A stretch of 5,112 nucleotides of DNA from an uncultured Lachnospiraceae bacterium (GCA_902782655.1 CACZNY010000212.1:1-5112); one strand, 5' to 3'; counted from the first letter of the stretch, positions 1 to 5,112 are shown. Program-made: numbers and translations. The notes: generated from the letters alone by a model not told the origin.

Positions 1-320
1 CAAAGGGCGAAGCACAGAGGGCAGCACTCAGAGCAGACTACGAAGTATATCAGGCAAACCTTAAAGCATTCCAGGCTGGAGAGGTTGCAAAGGGAATAGC
101 ACAGAGGGCAGCGCTTAAGGCAGACTACGATGCATATCAGGCAAATCTCAAGGCTTTCCAGGCAGCTAACCTTGCAAAGGCAGCAGCTTACAACGCAGAG
201 GTTACAGCAGCTCTTGCAAATTACGAGAAGAGGATGGCAGCTGTAAGGGCAGCTATCGAGGCAGAGGCAGCTTCAGTAAATGCAAGAAGGGCAATGATCG
301 CCAAGATGCTTGCAAACTGA
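1..320 (+). CDS. 3' end of a gene for an alanine-rich 29-residue-repeat protein (5' end outside window)
   Basis: An open frame (codons start at position 3) enters from the left edge and ends at TGA 318-320, giving 105 visible C-terminal residues. They begin with two near-identical 29-residue units (positions 3-89 and 90-176), each of the form KGxAQRAAL.ADY..YQANLKAFQA, followed by a diverged third unit (177-263) and an 18-residue tail ending AMIAKMLAN. The composition is Ala-rich with many Lys, Arg, Asp and Glu, has no Cys, Trp, Pro or membrane segment, and is predicted by eye to be continuous alpha helix. The unit register (KG/QG start, AFQA near the end) matches the next gene exactly, so the two are tandem paralogues. 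That paralogue has a clear signal peptide, so this protein is probably also secreted, but its N-terminus cannot be seen. I do not recognise a named family and the function is unknown. The coding call is secure because of the repeat structure, the codon use and the terminator downstream. Confidence 0.88.
   Translation, partial: KGEAQRAALRADYEVYQANLKAFQAGEVAKGIAQRAALKADYDAYQANLKAFQAANLAKAAAYNAEVTAALANYEKRMAAVRAAIEAEAASVNARRAMIAKMLAN
3..263 (+). repeat. Tandem 87-bp (29-codon) repeats in the first repeat-protein gene
   Basis: Units lie at 3-89, 90-176 and, degenerate, 177-263. The first two differ at only a few residues: E/I at position 3, R/K at 10, E/D at 14, V/A at 15, and GEV/ANL at 26-28. 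The third keeps the leading Lys, a Tyr at unit position 16 and the Ala-rich character. More units may lie upstream of the window. Confidence 0.85.
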
Positions 321-338
321 TATCGATAATGATCGATA
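321..338. repeat. Perfect 7-bp inverted repeat just after the stop codon
   Basis: TATCGAT (321-327) and ATCGATA (332-338) are exact reverse complements separated by AATG. The site directly abuts the TGA of the upstream gene. It could be a weak AU-rich hairpin in the 3' untranslated region or a small protein-binding palindrome. It lacks a T-run, so it is not itself a terminator. Confidence 0.45.
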
Positions 339-360
339 AATAGAGAACAGACGGAAAATT

Positions 361-392
361 CCCCCGCAGGAAACTGCGGGGGATATTTTTTT
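361..392 (+). terminator. Strong intrinsic terminator of the upstream repeat-protein gene
   Basis: A perfect 9-bp GC-rich stem pairs CCCCCGCAG (361-369) with CTGCGGGGG (374-382) across a GAAA loop (370-373, a GNRA-type tetraloop). After ATA it is followed by seven T residues (386-392). It lies 40 bases after the stop codon and has the textbook form of a Rho-independent terminator. Confidence 0.93.
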
Positions 393-443
393 CCTGAAGG
401 ATATATCATGATTTTAAAATACTTCGGCAAAAACAAATTGATA

Positions 444-472
444 TTGAATTTATCGGGAACAAGTGTTAGAAT
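444..472 (+). promoter_or_regulatory. Sigma-A-type promoter with extended -10 for the secreted repeat-protein gene
   Basis: A -35 box TTGAAT (444-449) and a -10 box TAGAAT (467-472) are separated by 17 bases, and TGT (464-466) immediately before the -10 box makes an extended -10 (TGnTAGAAT). Transcription should begin near 479-480, giving a leader of about 38 bases. An overlapping TTGATA (438-443) is a less well spaced alternative -35 box. The upstream region is A/T-rich (411-450), as often seen at strong promoters. Confidence 0.72.
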
Positions 473-501
473 ATCGAAGCATGGTAATTTTTCCAAATAT
501 T

Positions 502-508
502 AAGGAGG
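502..508 (+). promoter_or_regulatory. Ribosome binding site that fixes the start at 517
   Basis: AAGGAGG (502-508) sits 8 bases before ATG 517. The open frame extends upstream to a GTG at 463, but that codon lies within the promoter, just before the -10 box and upstream of the predicted transcript start. ATG 517 also begins a standard signal peptide. Confidence 0.9.
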
Positions 509-516
509 ATAGAGTA

Positions 517-1185
517 ATGAAGAAGTTAACAGCGATAGTTATGTGCGCAGCACTTACCGTAGTTTCTGTTGTTCCTGCATTTGCAGCTAATGCTCAGGAG
601 CAGGCGGCAGCAGCTAAAGCTGCTTCCGATCAGAGGATAGCTGCTTACGCTGCATACCAGGCAATTCTTGATGCCAACGCAGCAGCAGCCCTTGCACAGG
701 GTGCAGCAAACCAGGCTAACGGTCAGGCAGCCGCAGCAGCAGGCGGAGCAGCAACAGCAGCATTCCAGGCAGCACAGGTTGCTCAGGGCGCAGCTAATCT
801 GGCAAACGGTCAGGCAGCTGCAGCAGCAGGAAACGCTGCAACAACCGCATTCCAGGCAGCACAGGTTGCTCAGGGTGAGGCAAACAAGGCAAACGGTCTT
901 GCAGCCGCAGCAGCAGGCGGAGCAGCAACAGCAGCATTCCAGGCAGCACAGGTTGCTCAGGGTGACGCACAGAAGGCAGCCGGCCTTGCAGCCGCAGCAG
1001 CAGGAAATGCTGATCTCGCAGCTTTCTATCAGGCACAGCTTGCAAAGGGAGCTACCCAGCTTGCACAGGGAAGCGCTGATTATGCAGCATATCAGGCAGC
1101 TCTTAACGCTTTCTTAGCACAGAACGAGGCTGATTCCAAGGCAAACGAGGCCAAGAGAGCAGCCGCAGCAGCAATGCTTAAGTAA
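517..1185 (+). CDS. Secreted alanine-rich protein with six 29-residue repeats, function unknown
   Basis: The 222-residue product begins with a Sec signal peptide: MKK, a hydrophobic core, then PAFA with likely cleavage after Ala23 (A-F-A before A-N-A). The mature protein has no Cys, no Trp, no later membrane segment and no LPXTG-type anchor, so it is probably released or held non-covalently outside the cell. Residues 32-205 form six 29-residue units. The inner units (61-176) are almost pure Ala, Gly, Gln and Asn with one Phe per unit in AFQAAQVA; unit 1 has 15 Ala in 29 and no charged residue. The first and last units keep the Tyr-x-x-Tyr-Gln-Ala pattern of the upstream paralogue. The tail ends KRAAAAAMLK, resembling the paralogue's RRAMIAKMLAN. 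It has its own promoter and terminator, so it is monocistronic unless read-through occurs. The form suggests a long helical, possibly coiled or fibrous, surface or extracellular protein. No enzymatic motif is visible, and an alternative such as an adhesin or matrix component cannot be decided. Confidence 0.93.
   Translation: MKKLTAIVMCAALTVVSVVPAFAANAQEQAAAAKAASDQRIAAYAAYQAILDANAAAALAQGAANQANGQAAAAAGGAATAAFQAAQVAQGAANLANGQAAAAAGNAATTAFQAAQVAQGEANKANGLAAAAAGGAATAAFQAAQVAQGDAQKAAGLAAAAAGNADLAAFYQAQLAKGATQLAQGSADYAAYQAALNAFLAQNEADSKANEAKRAAAAAMLK
610..1131 (+). repeat. Six tandem 87-bp repeats with a 174-bp higher-order period
   Basis: Units begin at 610, 697, 784, 871, 958 and 1045. Units 1 and 3 (starting 697 and 871) share an uninterrupted identical stretch, 727-788 equalling 901-962 (62 bases, offset 174). 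Units 1 and 3 carry Gly-Gly where units 2 and 4 carry Gly-Asn, as expected if a two-unit block was duplicated. The outer units (610-696 and 1045-1131) are diverged. Confidence 0.9.
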
Positions 1186-1212
1186 TATCTGATCAATATT
1201 GTTAAATGAATT

Positions 1213-1240
1213 GGGCAGTCCCTAAGGGCTGCCCTTTTTT
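1213..1240 (+). terminator. Intrinsic terminator between the repeat-protein gene and ahcY
   Basis: GGGCAG (1213-1218) pairs with CTGCCC (1229-1234), extended inward by a U-G pair and two C-G pairs to a CTAA loop (1222-1225), and followed by six T residues (1235-1240). It lies 28 bases after the stop of the secreted repeat gene. Its T-run ends only 18 bases before the ahcY start, so it also sits in the ahcY leader and could modulate read-through into that operon. Confidence 0.88.
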
Positions 1241-1245
1241 AAAAC

Positions 1246-1253
1246 AAAGGAGG
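1246..1253 (+). promoter_or_regulatory. Ribosome binding site of ahcY
   Basis: AAAGGAGG (1246-1253) lies 5 bases before ATG 1259 and starts just after the terminator T-run. The strong match and the conserved N-terminal start of the protein support this start codon. Confidence 0.88.
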
Positions 1254-1258
1254 AAATA

Positions 1259-2497
1259 ATGGCAAGTGAAATTCGTGATATAAATCTCTGGGAATCCGGA
1301 GCCAGAAAAATAGAGTGGGTCAGGAGAAACTGTCCGCTGCTTTCCATGCTCCATGACGAGTTTTCAAGGACAAAGCCCTTTGCAGGAAAGAAAGTGGCTC
1401 TCTCAGTTCATTTGGAGGCAAAGACAGCATATCTCTGCCTTACTATGGCAGCCGGGGGCGCAGAGATGTATATCACGGGCAGCAATCCTCTTTCAACCCA
1501 GGACGACGTGGCTGCGGCTCTGGTGCATGAAGGCCTGGAGGTACACGCATGGCATGGCACCACTGATGAGGAATATAACTCCCATATAAGGGCCGTGCTT
1601 TCCGTCGGACCCGACATCATCATCGATGACGGCGGAGATCTGGTCCATATGATGCATACCGAATTCAGGGATCTGGCTGAGAAGGTCATAGGAGGCTGCG
1701 AGGAGACCACCACTGGTATTATCCGTCTCGAGGCCATGAACCGTGAGAATAAGCTGCTGTTCCCCATGGTCCGGGTAAATAACGCCCAGATGAAGCATTT
1801 CTTTGACAACAGATATGGCACGGGCCAGTCTGTATGGGATGGCATTAACCGTACCACCAATCTTATCGTTGCCGGAAAGATCGTGGTGGTAGCGGGATAC
1901 GGCTGGTGCGGCAAGGGCACAGCCATGAGAGCAAAGGGACTTGGCGCAAGGGTAATAGTCACCGAGATAGATCCTGTCAAGGCAATAGAAGCTGTAATGG
2001 ACGGCTTCGATGTAATGCCCATGAAGGAGGCGGCTGCCCTCGGAGATTTCTTTGTGACTGTTACGGGTTGTGACAAGGTCATAGACGAAGAGGATTTTGC
2101 AGTGATGAAGGACGGCGCTATCCTCTGTAATGCGGGGCACTTTGACTGCGAGATCGATATGGCAAGGCTCAAGGAGATCGCAGTTGAGACCGAGGAAATG
2201 AGGAACAACATCATCGGTTACAAACTCCCCACAGGGCAGAGGATCTATGTACTGGGTGAGGGACGCCTTGTTAATCTGGCATGCGGAGACGGACATCCGG
2301 CAGAGATCATGGATATGTCTTTTGCGATCCAGGCGCTTTCCGCAAAGTTCCTTGTGGAGCACCAGGGAGAGATCAGGGAAAAACTGATAGATGTCCCCGC
2401 AGAGGTGGATATAGAAGTGGCTGAGAAGAAACTTGAATTCCTTGGTAAAAAGATAGATGTGCTGACACCGGAGCAGGAAGCATACTTAAATAGCTGA
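1259..2497 (+). CDS. ahcY: Adenosylhomocysteinase (S-adenosyl-L-homocysteine hydrolase), short form
   Basis: This cytoplasmic NAD-dependent enzyme splits S-adenosylhomocysteine reversibly into adenosine and homocysteine, relieving product inhibition of methyltransferases and feeding the methionine cycle. The 412-residue product has the family's key features: His51 in SVHLEAKTA, Asp127 in DDGGD, Glu149 in EETTTG, then Lys179, Asp183 and Asn184 in the KHFFDNRYGTG motif. The Rossmann motif AGYGWCGKG (212-220) is followed by Glu236 in TEIDP, which should bind the NAD ribose. His294 (NAGHF) and His346 (GDGHP) are also present. The GYGWCGKG form, the Thr188 where the animal enzyme has Cys, the lack of the insertion found in longer forms, and a C-terminus ending LTPEQEAYLNS without the KPDHYRY tail all point to the short Thermotoga/archaeal-type subfamily, so this is not a truncation. 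The stop codon overlaps the start of the sensor kinase gene (TGATG), indicating one operon. No promoter is recognisable in the short gap upstream. Confidence 0.97.
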   Translation: MASEIRDINLWESGARKIEWVRRNCPLLSMLHDEFSRTKPFAGKKVALSVHLEAKTAYLCLTMAAGGAEMYITGSNPLSTQDDVAAALVHEGLEVHAWHGTTDEEYNSHIRAVLSVGPDIIIDDGGDLVHMMHTEFRDLAEKVIGGCEETTTGIIRLEAMNRENKLLFPMVRVNNAQMKHFFDNRYGTGQSVWDGINRTTNLIVAGKIVVVAGYGWCGKGTAMRAKGLGARVIVTEIDPVKAIEAVMDGFDVMPMKEAAALGDFFVTVTGCDKVIDEEDFAVMKDGAILCNAGHFDCEIDMARLKEIAVETEEMRNNIIGYKLPTGQRIYVLGEGRLVNLACGDGHPAEIMDMSFAIQALSAKFLVEHQGEIREKLIDVPAEVDIEVAEKKLEFLGKKIDVLTPEQEAYLNS

Positions 2498-3594
2498 TGA
2501 GGTTACGATATAAACTGATCGCAGTATTCGGCGGAACGGTTCTGGTGCCGACGATCCTCTTTGCCATTTCACTTGTAGTGATAATGAGGCAGAAACAGAA
2601 TGACCCGGTATTAAGCTATATTTCCGGGGTGCCGGACATAAGGGATCTGGCCATCAGGCTGGCGCTGATAATAATAGTCATACTGATCCTTACGGGAATA
2701 ACCCTGGTCTCCTTTATCTACAGGGAGATCGCCCTTCCCGTGGGTCAGCTTTCCGAGGGAACCCGCAGGATAGCTGAGGGTGATCTGGATTTTGAGATAG
2801 AGGTCCCGGACGTGGATGATACCATGGCTGAGCTCTGCAGAAGCTTTGAATACATGCGGATGAAGCTAAAGGAGACCACTGACAAGACGCTGGAAAGCGA
2901 AAGGGAGAACAGGAAGCTCATAAGTAATATCACCCATGACCTGAAGACCCCGGTCACCAGTATCAAGGGTTATGCAGAGGGGCTGATAGACGGGGTGGCG
3001 GATACTCCCGAAAAGCGCCAGAAGTACCTGAGGACCATATACAATAAGGCAAATGATATGGACAGGCTCATAAATGAGCTTACCTTTTATTCCGGAATCG
3101 ATGCGGACAGGATCCCCTATAATTTTGCCCGTATCAATATCTGCGAATACTTTGATGACTGTGTTGACGAGATCGGAATGGATCTGGAGGCCAATAATAT
3201 CGACCTCGATTACAGCAGCGAGCTTGCCCCGGACACACTTATCATCGCGGATCCGGAGCAGATGAAGAAGGTCATCAATAATATCATCGGCAATTCCGTA
3301 AAGTATATGGATAAGGACAAGGGTCTGATATCCATACGTCTTAAGGATGAAGAAGAGTCGGTGCTGATAGAGATAGAGGATAACGGAAAAGGTATCGATA
3401 ACAAGGATGTGCCTTATATCTTTGACAGGTTTTACAGGACGGATACGTCACGGAATTCCTCGAAGGGAGGTTCCGGTATAGGGCTTTCCATTGTAAAGAA
3501 GATCGTCGAAGATCACGGTGGCAGGGTTTTTGCCCACAGCCGTCTGGGAGAGGGTACCACCATTTTTCTGGAGTTCAGGAAATACATGCCATAG
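2497..3594 (+). CDS. Membrane-bound sensor histidine kinase (HAMP-HisKA-HATPase)
   Basis: This 365-residue kinase should autophosphorylate on His147 and pass the phosphate to the response regulator encoded next. In order: membrane segment 1 (about 7-29), a short extracytoplasmic stretch of about 22 residues (31-52), membrane segment 2 (about 54-75), a HAMP linker (about 77-127, with Pro81 and Glu87), and a HisKA domain with the H-box SNITHDLKTPVTSIKGYAEG (143-162). The ATPase domain then shows an N-box (Asn262, Asn266), G1 box DNGKG (295-299), F-box YIFDRFYRTD (307-316) and G2 box GGSGIGLS (324-331). All catalytic boxes are intact. The external loop is too small for a standard ligand-binding domain, so it may sense through the membrane or a partner protein. 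ATG 2497 overlaps the ahcY stop as TGATG, with only a weak purine stretch (AGCAGGAAG, 2472-2480) upstream, so translation is probably coupled to ahcY. The signal and a specific gene name cannot be given. Confidence 0.95.
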   Translation: MRLRYKLIAVFGGTVLVPTILFAISLVVIMRQKQNDPVLSYISGVPDIRDLAIRLALIIIVILILTGITLVSFIYREIALPVGQLSEGTRRIAEGDLDFEIEVPDVDDTMAELCRSFEYMRMKLKETTDKTLESERENRKLISNITHDLKTPVTSIKGYAEGLIDGVADTPEKRQKYLRTIYNKANDMDRLINELTFYSGIDADRIPYNFARINICEYFDDCVDEIGMDLEANNIDLDYSSELAPDTLIIADPEQMKKVINNIIGNSVKYMDKDKGLISIRLKDEEESVLIEIEDNGKGIDNKDVPYIFDRFYRTDTSRNSSKGGSGIGLSIVKKIVEDHGGRVFAHSRLGEGTTIFLEFRKYMP

Positions 3595-3598
3595 GAGG
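3593..3598 (+). promoter_or_regulatory. Ribosome binding site of the response regulator, overlapping the kinase stop codon
   Basis: AGGAGG (3593-3598) shares its first two bases with the TAG stop of the kinase gene and lies 6 bases before a GTG start at 3605. This placement supports the non-ATG start and a co-transcribed kinase-regulator pair. Confidence 0.87.
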
Positions 3599-3604
3599 TA
3601 AGCT

Positions 3605-4294
3605 GTGAGCAGAATTCTGATCATTGAGGATGAAGTCTCCATAGCCGATCTGGAAAAAGATTATCTGGAGCTGTCGGACTTTGAAGTATCCATTGAAAAC
3701 GACGGGCTGAAGGGACTGGAGACAGCCCTCAATGAGGACTGGGATCTTCTTATCCTGGACCTTATGCTTCCCGGAGTGGATGGTTTTGAGATATGCAAAA
3801 AGATCCGGGAAAGCCGCAACATGCCTATAATCATAGTCTCCGCAAAGAAGGACGATATCGACAAGATCCGGGGACTGGGTCTCGGCGCGGATGATTATAT
3901 AACCAAGCCCTTCTCCCCCAGTGAGCTGGTGGCCAGGGTAAAAGCCCATCTTTCCAGATACGAGAGGCTGGTCCACAGCGGAGTACAGGAGAATGATGTC
4001 ATAGAGATCCGTGGCTTAAGGATAGACAAGACCGCCCGCAGGGTGTGGGTCAACGGAGAAGAAAAGCAGTTTACCACAAAGGAGTTCGATCTCCTTACCT
4101 TCCTGGCTTCCAATCCGGACAGGGTCTTTTCCAAGGATGAGATATTCCGGAATATCTGGGATATGGATTCCATAGGGGATATTGCCACGGTGACGGTGCA
4201 TATAAAGAAGATCCGGGAAAAGGTGGAGGCTGATTCTTCAAATCCCCAGTATATAGAGACTATATGGGGTGTCGGCTACCGCTTCAGGGTATAG
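3605..4294 (+). CDS. OmpR/PhoB-family response regulator
   Basis: The 229-residue product is a DNA-binding transcription factor expected to be activated by the adjacent kinase. The receiver domain (about 2-118) has the acidic cluster Glu8, Asp9 and Glu10, the phospho-acceptor Asp52 in LLILDLMLPGVDG, Ser79 in the switch Thr/Ser position, and Lys101 in TKPFSPSEL. The C-terminal winged-helix domain (about 130-229) shows the usual FTTKEFDLLTFLASNPDRVF (156-175), a recognition helix around VTVHIKKIREKV (196-207) and the wing ending ETIWGVGYRFRV. Length and layout are standard for the family. Translation starts at GTG 3605 behind a strong AGGAGG. The gene order, kinase before regulator, is the reverse of many such pairs. 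There is no recognisable terminator after the gene; the stop is 4 bases from the stop of the converging gene. Target genes cannot be deduced; the ahcY operon itself or the neighbouring surface-protein genes are candidates by position only. Confidence 0.96.
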   Translation: MSRILIIEDEVSIADLEKDYLELSDFEVSIENDGLKGLETALNEDWDLLILDLMLPGVDGFEICKKIRESRNMPIIIVSAKKDDIDKIRGLGLGADDYITKPFSPSELVARVKAHLSRYERLVHSGVQENDVIEIRGLRIDKTARRVWVNGEEKQFTTKEFDLLTFLASNPDRVFSKDEIFRNIWDMDSIGDIATVTVHIKKIREKVEADSSNPQYIETIWGVGYRFRV

Positions 4295-4298
4295 GGCT

Positions 4299-5112
4299 TC
4301 AGCCGTCATGTTCTTCTATCAGTTCATTAAATGAGTAGGATTCGTTTTCGGTACCGGAGGAGAGATTTAAGGTATAGCTCTTAGTCTCGTGACCGTTCTG
4401 CATAAGGGTTATGACGTGCGTCCCGCCGTTCTTTTTGAAGTGGCAGGGAGCGACCCCTTTGTAGGCGCCGTCATAGTAAACCTCAGCTCCTTCGGGACCG
4501 TCTATGTAAAGCTGTGAAACATCTGTCGTAACGGTTTCTGTATCATCGGTCACGGCATTGTCTTCTGCTTTCACCGAGGAACTGCCGGTGACTGCTCCGG
4601 AGGAGCTGCCGGTGATACCGTTGTTGTCCCGGTTTTCGCTGTTGTTATTTCTAAAAGTTTCAGGAAGTGCTTCAGAGGGAATGGCCTCGCTCTTTCCACT
4701 GTTCTCTGCCTTCTTTCCTGTATTTCTGTCGGAACTGTTGGCAGAAGCCGTGTCCTCATCATCCTCTTCTAAAACGATGGCAAGATTTGCCATTGGCTGC
4801 CCAACCTTCAGGTATTTATGGATATCCACGTAGCCCTCAGCCCTGATATCAAGGGTATGTACGCCGTAGTCCAGTTCTACAGGCTTTTCCTTTATCACGA
4901 GTTTCCCGTCTATGTAGACTGCGGGACTCGCTTCCACCGGCTCAAAGCTGAAGGTGATCTTTCCGGTCTTTAAGAGATCCCCCTTCAGATCGCTGACATC
5001 CACACGGGTCTCTTTTCCTCTGACAACCGCAACTTCCTTTGTGCCGCCGTAGTGCCTGTAGGTCACGTTCATGGTGTAGTTCCCCTCGGGAACCGTCATT
5101 ATCATATCGTCC
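4299..5112 (-). CDS. C-terminal part of a PEGA-domain protein (N-terminus outside window)
   Basis: The frame is open to the right edge and ends at TGA (complement of 4299-4301), giving 270 visible residues. A Met codon at 5105 exists, but coding continues upstream of it (Asp-Asp before the Met) with no ribosome binding site, so the true start is beyond 5112. Counting from that Met: residues 1-40 look like the back half of a PEGA-type beta domain (VPEGNYTMNVTYRHYGGTKE); 49-113 are a second (VYIDGK, LDYGVHTLDIRAEGYVD); 116-195 are an acidic, Ser/Asn/Thr/Asp-rich linker, probably disordered; 198-250 are a third, the clearest (IDGPEGAEVYYDGAYKGVAP, then GGTHVITLMQNGHE). PEGA domains are small extracytoplasmic beta domains of surface proteins and are often found in lipoproteins or membrane-anchored sensors, so a cell-surface location is likely, but the anchor or any enzymatic domain would be in the unseen N-terminus. 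Function is not assignable. Confidence 0.85.
   Translation of the reverse strand, partial: DDMIMTVPEGNYTMNVTYRHYGGTKEVAVVRGKETRVDVSDLKGDLLKTGKITFSFEPVEASPAVYIDGKLVIKEKPVELDYGVHTLDIRAEGYVDIHKYLKVGQPMANLAIVLEEDDEDTASANSSDRNTGKKAENSGKSEAIPSEALPETFRNNNSENRDNNGITGSSSGAVTGSSSVKAEDNAVTDDTETVTTDVSQLYIDGPEGAEVYYDGAYKGVAPCHFKKNGGTHVITLMQNGHETKSYTLNLSSGTENESYSFNELIEEHDG
4569..4616 (-). repeat. Short tandem duplication in the PEGA-protein linker
   Basis: Two adjacent 8-residue segments, ITGSSSGA (4593-4616) and VTGSSSVK (4569-4592), share TGSSS and very similar DNA (ACCGGCAGCTCCTC against ACCGGCAGTTCCTC on the minus strand). This looks like a 24-base slippage duplication within a low-complexity linker. 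Confidence 0.55.

Noticed and set aside
463..516. N-terminal extension of the secreted protein from GTG 463
   Set aside because: The codon lies within the promoter, upstream of the predicted transcript start, and the extension would bury the signal peptide. ATG 517 has a well-spaced AAGGAGG.
697..1044. Type I antifreeze-like Ala-rich helix
   Set aside because: The Ala-rich helical composition and the 11+11+7 split are suggestive, but the regularly spaced Thr/Asn ice-binding pattern of the 11-residue fish repeat is absent, so the resemblance is compositional.
668..1117. Gln-rich open frame in the +2 frame over the repeat array
   Set aside because: It is a shadow of the GCA/CAG-rich repeat codons; no ribosome binding site, and the main frame has a signal peptide and meaningful repeat structure.
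610..1131. CRISPR-like array
   Set aside because: The 87-bp repeats are direct, contiguous and in frame with a signal-peptide-bearing protein; there are no unique spacers between short repeats.
1186..1258. SAH riboswitch upstream of ahcY
   Set aside because: There is only about 70 bases between genes, and the single clear structure there is an intrinsic terminator; I cannot identify a riboswitch core.
1408..2362. Two long minus-strand open frames across ahcY
   Set aside because: They are antisense shadows of a clearly conserved enzyme gene, with no recognisable protein features and no start signals.
2480..2497. C-terminal truncation of ahcY
   Set aside because: The missing KPDHYRY tail is normal for the short Thermotoga/archaeal-type enzymes, and all visible catalytic motifs are intact.
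4558..4833. Plus-strand open frame of 91 codons within the PEGA-protein gene
   Set aside because: It is antisense to the low-complexity linker, has no ribosome binding site and no recognisable features.

Overview
The window looks like a Firmicutes chromosome, most likely class Clostridia and possibly a Lachnospiraceae-type organism. The reasons are strong AGGAGG-type ribosome binding sites, a typical Gram-positive signal peptide, moderate GC content, a short-form S-adenosylhomocysteine hydrolase of the Thermotoga/archaeal type, and an OmpR-family two-component pair with a minimal sensor. This placement is inferred from sequence style, not from a marker gene.

Layout. Positions 1-320 hold the 3' end of a gene for an alanine-rich protein built of 29-residue repeats, followed by a GAAA-loop terminator (361-392). 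After a consensus-like extended -10 promoter (444-472) comes a second gene, 517-1185. It encodes a secreted, alanine-rich protein with six 29-residue units in the same register as the first protein, so the two are tandem paralogues. A second terminator (1213-1240) follows. Only 18 bases after it starts ahcY (1259-2497), whose stop codon overlaps the start of a sensor histidine kinase gene (2497-3594). That gene is followed after 10 bases by an OmpR/PhoB-type response regulator gene (3605-4294). On the opposite strand, converging with only 4 bases between stop codons, lies the 3' part of a gene for a PEGA-domain protein (4299-5112, N-terminus outside the window).

How the genes fit together. 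ahcY, the kinase and the regulator appear to be one transcription unit: the first two overlap and the last two are 10 bases apart. This joins methyl-cycle housekeeping (SAH removal) to a signalling pair. No promoter is visible between the upstream terminator and ahcY, so the operon may depend on read-through from the strongly expressed repeat-protein gene or on a promoter I could not recognise. The repeat proteins and the PEGA protein are probably cell-surface or extracellular components. The least explained part of the window is the pair of 29-residue-repeat proteins, whose function I do not know.
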